From NCBI RefSeq assembly GCF_000764305.2, contig NW_025939125.1, forward strand, positions 62,001 to 126,000: DNA of 64,000 nucleotides. The letters run 5' to 3'. Below, piece by piece: positions 20,282 through 34,160 of this stretch. The notes under the pieces were generated by a model that was given only the letters and a program-made list of their open reading frames with translations, did no database searches and was not told the origin of the DNA. Each line of letters begins with the position of its first letter. Positions within the stretch are counted from its first letter, which is position 1. This stretch comes from Hyalella azteca. Lineage: Eukaryota > Arthropoda > Malacostraca > Amphipoda > Hyalellidae. Both the position numbers and the translations under genes were made by a program.

Positions 20282-23200
20282 AGGCACTCCTAGGATGGCA
20301 CTCTTCAGGTGCCACACTACAGGTGCCACTCGTGACGTCTGTGATGACAAGTCACCGTTTTTTTCGTACCCGTGAATCAGTCGCGCGGGCAGTGAACCTT
20401 TGTACACGCATTTAAGAACAATTAGTAGCGGGAAATTCCAACGAAATACTATATTGAATATTTAGAAGATGAATGTTCTGAGTAATATAGAAATTAATAA
20501 AATCTCATGGACCAATTTTCATGCTAAAAAAATGAAACCGACGAGTTTTTAAACAGAAGATAGAAATTCCGACGTCAGACAACTTTGTACAAAAATTTTA
20601 TGCCATTTTTTTCGTTCAAGTATAAAACTATTGAGTTTATTCATTTGAAACTCTTTAGGTAAAACCTCAAGATAAAAAAATAAACTAGAGCCCATACTTG
20701 ACGGGAATATTTATCGAAATAATTTATACACTGTCTGCATGTTTTTGTAATAAAGCAAAAGCATTTGCGGTGTTTGAATGTAAATAAAGATACGCGCCAG
20801 AATGAATCTAATCAGAATATTATCAAACATCTATTTTCCTGGTATTGCAAAAGTCGATCTGCTGAAGTTCTGAATGTCAATAGATAATACCAATAGTCTT
20901 ATGATGTGTACGATATATACTATAGTCAACGTATAGTTGAAGTGCGACGTCTATTTAAAGTTTCAATATTAAGTTCATAACAAGAAAATTCTCACATATC
21001 GCCAAGATCGTTCAATTTAAAAAGGAGTGCAATTAACCCACTATTAAAACCTGCAGCAAAAATATTGGCATAAATTTAATTATGCCTAAAATATCAGATG
21101 AGGCTACAGGAATATTTTTAGCTAACCGGTCATTTTTCCGGACATATATATACGATGCATTAATAGGAAGTCTATGTCGTGTGATAACGCAAAAAGTTTA
21201 CGAGAGTCTTAATTTTGGAAGACAAATGAACAGCACAAATCTATCTAGCGGTAAAGTATAATTTCCTAGGTGTGACGTGAACGTAAGTAATGATCATGAG
21301 AGCCGACGCCTAACGCGCCGACAGCTGGAAATCTACTCAATTCGATCTAAATGGGAAAATGATTGGTCAGGATTACGCGTGCACGAACTAGCACGAAAGT
21401 TATACAAGCAAACTTTTAGTGACGACTGTTTTTTTAGGACGAATAGTTTAAAAATACTCCACAGTTGGAGATGTACAAATTGTAGTTGAAGTTGATGATG
21501 CATGAAGTTCCGTCAAAAAATCCAATTAACTTTTATGGACAGATATTTTCAAAATAAAGTTTGAGAAAATATTTACGAAATAAGACTATATTTGAATGAA
21601 ATTAAATCTATAAATTTTACAGGGGAGGTAAATTAATTTTAAATAACGGTTGATCTAAAGCGCTTCAAGAATTTATAACTTATTTCAACAAGATAATTAG
21701 CATTTCAGATTTTATCCAATTTAAAAAACGAAAACATTTGAGATTGAAATCGTAAATTACATATTTTATCCGCTGCAAAAACTTGAACAAGTGAGAGCCA
21801 GAATGAATCAAGAAGTTAACTAAAACATTTATTTGTTACTTTAACAACATTTATTATACTTCCTGGCAGTACACTTTGGATTTATAAACCAATAATTCGA
21901 TGAAAACATATCTGCGCAGAACCATGGCTCTCAGACTATATAAATATATAGACTATATAGACTATAAAAATATCAGACTATATAGACTATAAAATTCGTG
22001 CCTTTTAAAAATGTTGATACGTGTCCACATAAATACAAACATCCATCAACTTTTCCAGGAAAAAACTCTACACTTCGCACCACATTTTCATTTCAACAAA
22101 AGTTTGTTCAAGAAACCAACCCAAAAGTTGATTTTACAACCACTAAGCCCGCGCAAGTGTCATTTTCGGCGCAAGGCGGTGCCCAGTATGCCGGAGAATT
22201 CAACGAAATGCTTGGCATCAGAGGCCAAAATTTCGGACAGTCGCCAGAGCAAATCCCACATACAGGGCGCCTGCCAAGTGCTTGGCAGTCGAATTGGGAG
22301 TGTACTTGGCACGCGAAGCTTGGAATCTTCCAGCACGAGGATTATGTTTATCTTTGCAACAAGATTTCCCTAATAAGGTTGCCCTCAAAAAGAAAAATTG
22401 TAAACATACTCGGATCTGATTTAGCGATATAGATGCTCATAATACAGAAAGTAATCATTGCAATTTACGCAATTTTCAACAACAATTTTCATATTTCTAC
22501 TATGATTTTGTAGTTGTAACGGGTTTCTAGCATTAAATAAATTTGTAAGTTCGAAAAACCCAACAACAAAAATCACATTATGTGTAAAATTTTCGTTTCA
22601 ATAATAACAATTACACCATATAATTAGCTATTAATTGAGCGTAAACCGAAGTTTTTAATCAACGGATATCACTCAAGAAGCAAAGTTCACAGATATTGTT
22701 TACGACGAACGAGCACATCGACAAGGCGGGAAAGCTCCTCCATAAATGGCAGACTTCCAATAAACTCGCGGGGTTTACGTTTCTGGAAAATAAGACTGAA
22801 TATTGGAGATATACTGAATATACTGATATCTTGGAGATACATATATATACTGAATCTTTGAGATATACTGAAAGCCAATACGCTTCCATTTTTTACATAT
22901 ACCAATAATGGATACATGAATTACAAACTAAGAACTCACATGGTTTCTCCAAAACCCCTAACAATATCACACAATAATTTTCAATCCTAAAATAATAACC
23001 GTCATCAACTACCTAATGTCATACATTATGAACGTTACCAAAATTTATTTTCAAATAAAAACTACGCAGATGCAATAAATTAACTCGGTTATTAATATTT
23101 GATCATCTTTATTATGACCAATTTGACCAGGAAAAACGGCACTTAAGGTAGGCTATATATAAGAAAGACGAGGCACCTATATATATATATATATAGAGTG

Positions 23201-23649
23201 CACCTCATAACCGCAAGAAGTTGCGTAAAGTTTACGACCCTTAAAAGTAAATCAGTTAAACAGGTTATTAGAAGTTATAAAGTTAAAAAGGTTTACGACC
23301 TTTACATTTATTAAAATTTAATGACTTACCGATGTTACTAAGTCAACAGAATTACTACCTATAGAAAATATACAATTATTAAAGATAATAATACAAGTTA
23401 TAATCAGTAGACATTATTAAAAAACAAATTAATAAATAATTAATTACAATAATTCATTTTTAATTACAGAGTATTAATATTATAGATAGATAATAGATAA
23501 TATTAATTACATAGTAATTAATAACTATAACAATTTTACAAGCATCTCATTACAAATATTTAAATTCAATGAGTTGCCCATCTTTATAAATCAAAAGGGA
23601 GTCGTTCCTACACAAACGATTAAAAAAAATTCCAAGAGATTACGACCTT

Positions 23650-23754
23650 CACAAGTTATAAAGTTTGAAGAGATTACGTAGTTTACATGTCAAAAATTAT
23701 TAAGAGTTTAAAACATTCACAAGTTATAAAGTTTGAAGAGATTACGTAGTTTAC
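23650..23754. repeat. Two exact direct repeats of about 40 bp
   Basis: TTCACAAGTTATAAAGTTTG and the following 20 bases occur identically at about 23650 and 23715, in an AT-rich region with related weaker copies near 23220-23300. Confidence 0.75.
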
Positions 23755-24988
23755 GGAAAACAACATCAACAAGCTGTCAAGTTTCCGGGATTTACGAGCT
23801 GACTCAAGCTATTCGTTTAGACTAAAGATGAAGCCGTGCAATGAATAATTCTTCGGTACAATGGAACTAAAATATGGCAGTGATTTTCACAGAGAGTAAT
23901 AATGGTTAGAATACATGATACTTATTTAACAATCTTTCAATAACTAACAATGCCATGCGTTTTACCGGTCTAAAACACCTGTCTTTTCTAGTGTACGTTT
24001 AGCTCCTCGTGTTTTCTGGGATTAATTTTCTATTACTCAACTTTCATAATAATTACGGTGAAAACAAAACAATATTATTAAGAAGATAATTACCGAGGAC
24101 GACGATAGAGCAATCGTTGTTACTCAGCTTCCATCGACTAATAATTACGATCATAACAAAGCAATATTATCAAGAAGACAATTGCAGAGGACATAGATAG
24201 AGCAATCGTTTATTTAGTGCCCGGTTGCGCTTAGAGGGACACGCGAGCGAGGGGAAAGCGTTTGGGGAAAGCCTCGTGATTGCTAGCGCAGACAAAACAA
24301 TCTTATATATAAAGTATCAAATGAAATTATCAACAATGTATCGCATAGTATCAAATAACATTATGATGACAAAAGCGAGAAAATTGTGTCTTAGGTGCAG
24401 ACAAACAATATTTATTTATAACAAACAGTGCCATATACTGGAGGATGAAGGCGCCTGTTCCGAGAAAAACGTGAGCATTTATATGTACAATTAAATAATG
24501 ATATATAGAATGAAAGAAAATTTATGTACTGCTGTTGCAAGCAGAACTTAATTTCTAACAGTAGAATTATGTTTGAAACAATATTAGAATTGTAGAAGTA
24601 AGAAAATAAGCCGTTTTTTGTGCTTTTTTGGTTTTGTTAAACTAAACTTGGAATATTGCAGCCTTTATTTCTATCACTACTTCACTAGCAAAAACAACTT
24701 CGAATTCTGAAATCTTATTTTATGTTACATTCCCATATGCCCACGTGCAACAGCTAGATTAAGATTAGCAATTAAAATTTAGAAGTGTATCAAGATTGGA
24801 GGAGCAGTGAGTTGCGGGTTCGATCCCAATTTCCTGCAATAGTTCTGGTCAAATCGGCGAGGAGGACGGGCAATTATGCACAACAAAATTGGAGCAGTGA
24901 ATTACGAGTTCGAGACCACAACAAGATGTGAATATTCTCCGATGTTAAGAATCGACGACAGGTGTAACGACCTAATGAACGCCGCTTT

Positions 24989-25072
24989 AATATATTATAA
25001 TATACTACTAACATCGAAGAATATAATATACTACTAACATCGAATATATTATAATATACTACTAACATCGAA
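24989..25072. repeat. Short AT-rich tandem repeat, 3 copies
   Basis: ATATACTACTAACATCGAA occurs three times in a row, preceded by variable TATTATAA runs. Confidence 0.8.
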
Positions 25073-25762
25073 GCTCCAGCACGTATTTAGTTGAAGTGAA
25101 ATGATTTGTCTCTCCGAAAACCTTGTTTGGAAGATCAAAGACATACGTTCGTGGCTAACAAATAAACTTCATGTGGACTTACGACGAAGGGAAATAAACA
25201 TAGTCTACTCTGAACTGACATCAAACGATTATCTAGATTATTCTCTATCTGTATACATGAATGAGCCGTGAAGCTCAATCAACAGCGTAGCCTAATGGGT
25301 TAGTTGTAGCTAGAAATTATATTAAGTTTGCATGCCATTATATGGGTGAACGTATACAATATACCGTAGTTAAATGTGAAGCAGTTTAAATACTAATAAG
25401 GTGACAGGCTACATACTTGCAGAGTTTGCTCACATACATAAAGAAAAATTTAAGATACTAAAAAACAGTATATATATATTTGTTTTGTTTCGTATAGCTT
25501 AAGGCCTATGAAAGTTAAAACGGGAAATTTTTCCATGAAGAAAAATCATAATTTTGAGGGTCGGGTCCAGGAAACGCCGAAATTTAGCCCACCTTTATTC
25601 ACGTATAAATTTATTATTATTGTGTTATTCGCGCATAAGAACCAAAACAAAACATATAAGTGAAAGTGTGAGGATACGGGGAATTTGCGTGTCCTGATTG
25701 TCAACTTGTAAGAAAACAAGTCAGATTCCATTGAACACTATAGGACTCCCAAATGATTTAGA

Positions 25763-26050
25763 GAAATGGAGTATAGCAATGGAGTAAAGTCATGGAGTAC
25801 AGTCATGGAGTAGAGTAATGGAGTAGACTCGGTATAGTAATGGAGCAGACTCGGTAGAGTAATGGAGTAGAGTAATAGAGTAGAGTAATGGAGTAGAATA
25901 ATGGAGTAGAGTAATTGCGTAGAGTAATGGAGTAGAGTCATGGAGTGTAAAGTCATGGAGTACAGTCATGGAGTTGAGTTATGGAGTAGAGTAATATTGT
26001 AAAATTGGAGCATATAGTAATGGAGTAGTATAGATAATGGAGTAGAGTCA
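25763..26050. repeat. Degenerate 10-13-bp repeat (ATGGAGTAGAGTA)
   Basis: Over twenty imperfect units of the type AGTAATGGAGTAG, some forming longer irregular blocks such as AGACTCGGTA. Confidence 0.85.
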
Positions 26051-26526
26051 GCTATTACTCTCAGTAGGCAAAGAGTTAAGACACAATCCTTAAAATACAC
26101 AATACTTCTGTTTTATTAAACACAAAAGACGATATCGCGTAATCGGGATACACGAACTGCCACATTACCGCCTCAATTTCAAATTCATCGCTCCCGCGAT
26201 CTCCAGGTACAAATGTTTAGGAATCCATTAACGTAAACACACAACAAAAATAGAAGTTTTCTTGGATTGTTGCATGCTTCGCTCGACTTTGTGATCGCCG
26301 TTCGTCTCCAGTGTAGAGATCTATAAACTCAACGAAGGTAATGAATGAAAAAGAGCGACATATAATTAATTCTTCAAGAGAATCAATCAATTATCGATTG
26401 AGTAAGCTCCATCAGCGTCTAAGAGCTGTTTATTTGCTCGTATTATATTCGTGGCTTACATAACAAGTGATAATATTCTCACAGGAAACCCTAACAAATT
26501 CAGAAAATAATTCTCGACATTAATAG

Positions 26527-26693
26527 GAAAAAATATAACATAGTATCACTGCAGTGAGTGACAGAGAGCGCATTTTCTCGTCGAAGAAAACGTGAAGTCA
26601 CGGACGGACAGACAGACAGACGGACAGACGGACGGGCGGACATGGCTATATAGCACAATAGCGCCTTTTTTTCATAAATGAGAAAATGCGCTA
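26527..26693 (-). mobile_element. Repeat family B element, copy 1 (~167 bp)
   Basis: On the minus strand it begins AGCGCATTTTCTCA, has a (GTCC/GTCT)n tract in the middle, then GAGAAAATGCGCT, an inverse of the start, then about 40 further bases ending in GTTATATTTTTTC. It matches 34338-34504 in inverse orientation along its whole length. Confidence 0.75.
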
Positions 26694-28520
26694 AAGAGTC
26701 GATAACATTTCATTAAAAGTTAAATTATAATATGTTATTAGAAGTATAATGCTAACGTCATAGAAGTGAAGGAATCTTTTGACTGTTAATACCAAATTAA
26801 AAAAAATCGTTTGAAAATCTCCATAACTTGAAACATTTTTGCGTGATACAATTTAAAAAGTCAAACAATAATTGATACGAATACAGAATGCAAGATTTTT
26901 TCTGTGCTAATAGTTGAAAGAGATTGATGGGCAAATTCATGTGATGCAGTATTGATTGGACAGGAGCATTTGCGATTCTCCATTTGCCCACCAATCCCTT
27001 TATTGTTGAACGACGAAGGTATAATTTGACTAAAAAAACAATGGAAAATTCATCACTTAACACATAAAACCATATTAAAGAATAATTCATTGTAGAAATT
27101 GTCTTGACAACTTTGGGCAGGAAAAATTGGCAAGACAAGCGCACCGTAAGCTTATCTAGATTCAATTTTCGGTAACAATCATTCGCCACATTAATAAAAA
27201 CTAAAAATAAACAAGCTTATTAATGCAGGAATGTACATAATTTCAGTTAAAAAAAGTTTAAGTTATTCTTTGCAAATTATTGCAGTCCCTATCCAATTAT
27301 ACCGTCACTATTCACTAGATATTCATGACCACCCAAACATGGCTGCCTAATTGATCGTAGTCAAAACACTTCATAGAAGACCAAGCAGTTGAATTTCTGC
27401 CAAGCAAATTTTCATGCATGCGCTTCTGCCGAAGAGAAATAATTTCTTAAGGTCGAAATTCCACTTAGATTGGAATTTATTTCCTCCTTCATAGACGATG
27501 GATGCAACGGGTTATACTGAAAACGATGAAATTCTGCGGACAAATTACGTATACTCGGAAAAGTATAGACTGGTGGTCCGTCACTTCAATAACAGGTTTC
27601 GATAAAGCATAGATCAAATTATAAAATATGAACCGAGGCGTTGATAAATAATAAGTGTATATAAACTAGTTTGAGTCAAAATAACTAAGATGTTTGAAGT
27701 GCCTGCAGCTCAATTTGGTCGCCGTTTAGTCAAGTGCCACTAATTGGAACTGTTGAACTTATTTGAACTAAAACATAGCCCCTGCGTTGGGATACTTAGG
27801 ATAAGGATAATATCAGTTATAATAGTTATAATATTTCGACTCAAACTGGGAAAGTTTAACGGTGTTCCTACTCGAGAAACACACATTCTTAGCTAACTTC
27901 TGCAGTTCAAGTTAAGTTTTGTAAATCAAAGTTAAATTAATGTTATCGTTAATTTAAATCAAAACTGTGCATCAAGAATTTGAAAGAGCTAAATATACAT
28001 GAAAGTATTAACGCTACAAAGATTTTGTGATTAGCATATCCCATATAAGGCATACGTTTTTTTTAGCGCCGAGCTTTTTCACAACTTGCAAAACTGGAAA
28101 TCATGTCAATGTTTCGACTACGAGACAAGCCGACTCAGAGATAAAGAAATGCGTTTTAACTTATTATTTCTAACAATCAATCAAGTTGACTTAAACTTTG
28201 CAAGTAAGTCACTACAAGTGATGTAATGTCAATGAACATCGATCATAAAAAATCATTTCAAATTAAAATCCCCCTTAAATTCATTGGGCATATCAGTAGT
28301 GCGAGTTATATAAGCGCGACGAAGTCAAGAAAGTCCGGATAGGAAATCCCGTCAAAGATAAACACATCCTATGGAGCAGTCCGCAACTTCATCCGCTGTC
28401 CAAGGACTCGTAGAAATAACGCACGTACATACTGTAGTTTCTACGTACGTATCTGCGATACGTAGAACCCGATCATCGTTTGGCTCCGGTAGGCCCATTG
28501 TTCGTGGAAAGACCATCGCT

Positions 28521-28790
28521 AATCCACAGATAATCTGTCTGTAATTCTAAACTGAAATACGCCGATGAGCCATTGGTAATCCTAAACTTAAATGCACAGA
28601 TTAGCTAATGGTAATCCTAAACTTAAATGCACTGATAATCTGTCGTTAATCCTGATCTGAAATGCACATATAATCTGTCGGCAATCGTAAACTGAAATAC
28701 ACAGATAATCTGTCAGTAATCGTTAATTGAAATACACTGATAAGATATCGCAAATCTTGAACTGGAACGCATAATTTGACCTATTAGAGT
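28521..28790. repeat. 35-bp degenerate minisatellite, about 7 copies
   Basis: GATAATCTGTCGGTAATC followed by CTAAACTGAAATGCACA-like sequence repeats with a 35-bp period (landmarks 28541, 28576, 28611, 28646). Confidence 0.82.
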
Positions 28791-28923
28791 AGTGTCACCA
28801 ACATATTAAGAAATATAGGTATTACTTCCTTACGTTCACTCAATTTATAAAACCAAAAGACTTTACCAAACCTTCACACTTTCAGCCAGTTAATTTTCAT
28901 GAATTCAAATGATTTGGCAAAGA

Positions 28924-29408
28924 AATAATATACGTTTAAAAATTACTTTTTAAAGACAACTTTTCCAAAGAATCCAGTGTCTCCAATCTTACAGATATAC
29001 AATGAATTTTTCATCTAATTATCGAAAATTAAAAAAAATTAATTTTTCAATTTTTTTTAATATATACATTTTTTAATATGTAATTTTTTCAAAATTATTT
29101 ATTCTGTTAATTGATTTATCCATTGCCTCTGATTTCACACAAGTGTGCAAAATTTCAGATCAATTAGACAGGTGTGTCAAATCTAAGTGTGTCAAATATC
29201 AGTTATAAGATTTGTAGCTGACAAAATTATGTTTTCAAATTTTTTAATATTAAAAAAAATAATTTTCAAAATCATTTATTTTGGCATTTGATTCATGCAT
29301 TGTCTTCAACTTTACACAAGTGTGCAAAATTTCAGATCGATAGGATAAGTAGAAGTGTATTAAATTTCGATTACAAGATTTGTAGCAGACAAAAAGAGAA
29401 GTGTTGTA
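28924..29408 (+). repeat. ~500-bp interspersed repeat, direct copy 1
   Basis: Starts AATAATATACGTTTAAAAAT and ends GAGAAGTGTTGT. It contains two related internal blocks around GTGTGCAAAATTTCAGATC. It lacks the GACA tract of copy 2. Confidence 0.8.
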
Positions 29409-29410
29409 AT

Positions 29411-29922
29411 AATAATATACGTTTAAAAATTACTTTTTAAAGACAACACTTCCAAAGAATCCAGTATCTCCAATCTTACAGATGTACAATGAATTTCTTA
29501 TCTAATTTTTGAAAATTCAAAAAATTAACTTTTCAAATTTTGTAATATATATAATTTTTTAATATATAATTTTTTTTCAAAATTATTTATTCTGTTAATT
29601 GATTCATGCATTGCCTCTGACTTCACACATGTGTGCAAATTTTCAAATCAATTAGACAGGTAAAAATGTGTCAAATATCAGTTTAAGATTTGTAGATGAC
29701 AAAATTCAATTTTTTTAATATTGAGAAAAAAAATTTACTTTTTAAAATTATTTATTTTTACATTTGATTCATGCATTGTCTCCAACTTTAAACAAGTATG
29801 CATAATTTCAGATCGATAGGATAAGTAGAAGTGTGTTAAATTTCGATTATAAGATTTGTAGCAAACAGACAGACAGACAGACAAACAGACAAACAAGAAG
29901 TGAAGTTAAAGAGAAGTGTTGT
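29411..29922 (+). repeat. ~510-bp interspersed repeat, direct copy 2 (left arm of an inverted repeat)
   Basis: Same start and end as copy 1, in tandem with it, with an added (GACA)n tract at about 29867-29895. It pairs with 30100-30622 as an inverted repeat around a 177-base spacer. Confidence 0.82.
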
Positions 29923-30099
29923 AAAATAGGAATCAAACTAAGAGGCAACCGTGATAGCTTGAACTCCAACCGGCTCTATTCTATTATCTTTATATTTTTT
30001 AACCAATTACCCTTGCTTACATTGCTTACAAGTACTCTAACTCTCTTAACGAAGGGTTCAAAAGCAAAAATTTATATACTGTACATCCAGGCCCTTTTC

Positions 30100-30622
30100 A
30101 CAACACTTCTCTTTAACTTCACTTCTTGTCTGTTTGTTTGTCTGTCTGTCTGTCTGCTACAAATCTTGTAATCGAAATTTAATACACTTCTACTTATCCT
30201 ATCGATCTGAAATTTTGCACACTTGTGTAAAGTTGGAGACAATGCACGAATCAAATGTCAAAATAAATTATTTTAAAAATGAAAAAAAAAATTTTTTCAA
30301 AATTAAAAAAATTGAAAAATAATTTTGTCAGCTCCAAATCTTATAACTGATATTTGACACACTTTTACCTGTCTAATTGATCTGAAATTTTGCACATTTG
30401 TGTGAAGTCAGAGGCAATGCATGAATCAATTAACAGAATAAATAATTTTGAAAAAAAAATCATATATTAAAAAAATTTATATATATTAAAAAAATTGAAA
30501 AGGTAATTTTTTTAATTTTTGAAAATTAGATGAGAAATTCATTGTACATCTGTAAGATTGGAGATACTGGATTCTTTGGAAGTGTTGTCTTTAAAAAGTA
30601 ATTTTTAAACGTAGGTATATTA
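30100..30622 (-). repeat. ~520-bp interspersed repeat, inverted copy 3 (right arm)
   Basis: The reverse complement of copy 2 along its length, beginning ACAACACTTCTCTTTAAC and ending near GTAGGTATATTATT. No coding potential. Together the arms would form a long hairpin in a transcript. Confidence 0.82.
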
Positions 30623-30838
30623 TTAATAAAACATTCCCTCCCGTTATGGTAATGGCATGTACAGAAGGCATGAATATAAGCAAACTCAACAGTAATAAAG
30701 AGAAAAAAATTATACAATTCATAGTAATGAACAATACAAATGACAATGTGTTGTTAAATTCGGAGTCGGGACAAAAACAAACAAAAAAAAATGACCGGGT
30801 GAAGCAGTTTCTTGGCAGTGCACCCAGAATCGTGTTTC

Positions 30839-31009
30839 TACATTATAAAAAAATTAATGGGTCCTATTGTCCTAATAGTGACCCACTTTCACACGAGCAG
30901 AGAACAGACGTAGCATTGATACGTCGGCCAAGGTGGGCGAGGACGACCCACGTAAAGATGAAAAATGCATCGATATTTGGACAAAATCTCACTCATTTCT
31001 CCGAGTCTA
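30839..31009. mobile_element. Family A element, copy 2
   Basis: About 171 bp. The right end GATATTTGGACAAAATCTC followed by ACTCATTTCTCCGAGTCTA and the left end with AATGGGTCCTATTGTCCTAA fit the family ends. The interior TGATACGTCGGCC corresponds to the core. Confidence 0.65.
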
Positions 31010-31213
31010 TAATGGTGGGTGTGATGGAAACGACTGTTGACCTGGCCCAGGTCGTTCATCATGTCGGGCCCTCCCCCCTTCACGTCTCTTTTCTCTAATG
31101 ACATCGTTGTTTGCGCGGCCAACTGAACAATTTTCCCTAGCCAGAATATCTTACTATAGGGCACTTCTTAGCCTCTTAGGCTTCCCTCTTTTACTGAATT
31201 GTAATTAAAATTT

Positions 31214-31448
31214 TGAGCTTATTATTATAATAATTTGTGTGCAGTATAATAATTACTTGAGCTCAGTATAAAAACAATTTGAGCTCAGTATAATAATGAT
31301 TTGAGCTCATTATAATAATAAGTTGAGCTCATTATAATAATGATTTGAGCTCATTATAATAATGATTTGAGCTCATTATAATAATAATTTGAGCTCATTA
31401 TAATAATAAGTTGAGCTCAGTATAATAATAGTTTGAGCTCAGTATGAT
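31214..31448. repeat. 22-bp minisatellite with GAGCTC in each unit
   Basis: GAGCTC recurs at exactly 22-bp intervals: 31259, 31281, 31303, 31325, 31347, 31369, 31391, 31413 and 31435. Units read GAGCTCATTATAATAATGAT followed by TT. Confidence 0.92.
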
Positions 31449-33749
31449 TACTATGATATTGACGTATGAGCGCATTTCTTTCACTAATATTTGTTTGGAC
31501 ATTATATTTTCTTTAAATGTTATAACATTAATTGGAAAATTAACCTAGTATTTAAAGTTCAATGTTAGCAACAGCATTATTTATCAAAAATTCAAACAAA
31601 ATATCCAATTTCTATAAGTGATCAAATGGTTTCGGTTTAAAGTTTCTTGTCTAGCGTGAATTATTTTTACTATAAACTGATAAGATTCTAATTAGTGGTA
31701 TTGATCATTAAATTGCATCAATAATAATCTTCGCTTCAATTATTAATTAAAACCGCTAAAGAATAAATGCAAATAATTTATTACTATTCTTGCTTCCAGG
31801 ACAAATTTTTCATGACCAATTTTTGCCTGACACTAAAAAAAACAATTCGTTGTTAATTCGGCATTCAGATTTTAATATTTTTGGCGTATATTATCCTTTT
31901 CGTTGTTGATTGTACCTTATCCTCTTAATTTTTTAATTTTGATGGATCTGGTTCCAAAACGCTACCGTTGAAAATATCATGATTTTGCTTGGCATTCCTT
32001 TGCTTTTAAAATAATTTTAACCAAGCGAATTAAGCAGATTAATGATAGTAGTAGTAATTGAGAGCAATATTTAAACTTGCTAGTATAAAATCGTATTTTA
32101 GAAGATATTTCAAGACCGGCGTTTCGATTGACACTTCAAAATGCAGCCATTTGTCAGTAATAAATAACAACAGGAGCATGACTAGTGCCTGTTGTACATT
32201 TATAAGTCTTAAGAGTAGCAGCAATATATTGACGCCAGACTGTCAGTCGGTGACGTAACGGCTTGCTCGTAAATTCTCCGTATAGAACTCGCACACATAT
32301 TGCTAGTTGCAGCGAAGGAAAGTCTACCAAGACGTTGAAAATAAGAATATTGATTAATTTTTGAGTAAAAATGCGTACAGGTACAGATAAAGTTATTTAT
32401 GTAGTAATATGGGAGTTTTTTTAACGATACTAAATGCGTAAATTAACTTTTTCAAGGAGGCAGTTCTTGGCACTGTTTTTAATGATAGCCTACATTGATC
32501 AGCTGTTGTAAGTACAAAAATTAAACGAGGTCACTAAAAATTCTCTTACTCTTATGAAGAGTCTTGAAAATAGTGAATTCATTGCGACACTAATCTGCTC
32601 GCTCGCCTTCATTTAACACACCATACTCACTCAGGCGTGGAAATGTTCTTACAATTTATTGGGTCACTGGAGATGAATGAACGGCTGTGAATTTCTAACG
32701 TACATGCATAGCAGTGGGTCAAACTCACTGACGATCGGTAACATCGAGCAAAGTTTCGAATATGTTTTGATGTGATAGGAATAATTTTAAACGTGATAGG
32801 AATAACAGGCTTTGAATGGTTCGTTGTCACGATGTATAACGAAAAATTCCGGAAATTTACTTTAAAATACTTTAGATCGAAGCAGCTCTACTTGAACAAT
32901 CCGTTTTTAAAAGTAGTGGCGAGGACGAAAAATTCGCTGCTATTGCGGTGAGTTTGCTGGCATTATGCAAGTTATTTTTGTAAGATTAGCCCAACGACAA
33001 AATTATGTTTGAATTGTTAACAATTATCCTAATGCAATAAACTCAAGCCATACAAACAGCCCCAATTTTTAATCTAGTGCCAGCCTTTAAAACTTATTCA
33101 TGAATCACCACATTTTATTTTTGTATCGGATGAGAAAGTGAATAAATGATAGATAGAAGTCAAACCTGTTCGCATTTAATTATTTCACAAAGGCATTATG
33201 AGAAAATTTCAAGTATTTATTTCCAAAAATGACCGGTTTAAAAGGGAAGCAAAAGAACGGATGGCAGGATACTGAAAGAATTTCAGACGGAGGAGGCAGT
33301 CACGTTTTTCCCGGATGGTTGAAGTTCTGATCGGACTGGTGGTCAATAGTTTTTTTTAATTGAGAAAATAAATTTCCTATTTCCTCATGATTCATTGTAA
33401 AATTTTTTTCAATGAGCGTCAAGTAATAAATTATTCAATAAAATAGCATAATAAATAAACTAAAGCCATACTTTACACTCACCTTACTAAAAATGAATCC
33501 TTCTGATTCTTTTAAACTTTATTGAAAATTTTCTTCAATAAATCCTTAAAAGAAACGTTCTACTAGCAGTCTCACATTTCCAAGAAATAAAAGTGACACA
33601 CAGCAATCACTAAAATCGCAAATTCCCCAATTTCATTATCAAGCTCAAACAATTTCCGAACAAGGTCGCGATAATGCAATATACGTCAGGCGCAAAGTGC
33701 GACCACCCATCGATCTCAGCACGATCAATTTACGCTATCTGTGGCCCGT

Positions 33750-33939
33750 GCTACTCAGGGAAAAAAGTGAGACTTTGACTCAACATCGACGCACTTCTTG
33801 GCTTCGTGCGGGTCATCCTGACTCGGTTTGGCCCCGCCAAAGGGCGTATCAGCACTACGTCCGATCTCTGCTCGTATTTTGAATAAGAAAGTGGGCCACT
33901 ATTTGGACAATACGACCCATTCATTTTTTCATTCAAGTA
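33750..33939. mobile_element. Family A element, copy 3
   Basis: About 190 bp, from ACTCAGGGAAAAAAGTGAGA to CATTCATTTTTTCATTC. The interior GGGCGTATCAGCACTACGTC is the clearest form of the family core. Confidence 0.65.
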
Positions 33940-34160
33940 ATCGATGCGAGCAGAATAATTTGAAAATTATGAAATATCATCTTTATAGTAAGAAGAAATA
34001 GGGAAATAACAAATAAAACTATTATTTATTACAAAAACATTCATCATGCTTCACACAAAGACGTCATCAGAACCTATTATCAATTAATGTATACATTAAT
34101 GATTTTTCCGCCTTCCAATTGACAGCGAATGTTAACATCGAGTTGATATCATTGCCGGTG

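Noticed and set aside
21998..22432. 144-codon plus-strand frame with a GC-richer middle
   Set aside because: No recognisable domain, a second open frame overlaps it, and there is no splice or start support. It contains short repeated GCCAAG/CTTGGC motifs and looks like non-coding sequence.
26595..26640. Direct-repeat tract considered as a CRISPR-like or adapter array
   Set aside because: It is a simple GACA/GACG run inside a family B element, with no spacers and no match to the Tn5 mosaic end.
26797..27189. 130-codon minus-strand frame
   Set aside because: Hydrophobic, AT-driven composition with no motif I recognise and no splice-site support; likely chance in AT-rich DNA.
29833..30322. Open frames at the centre of the large inverted repeat
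   Set aside because: Their peptides are mirror translations of the same GACA tract (QTDRQTNRQ and CLFVCLSVC), typical of repeat-derived frames.
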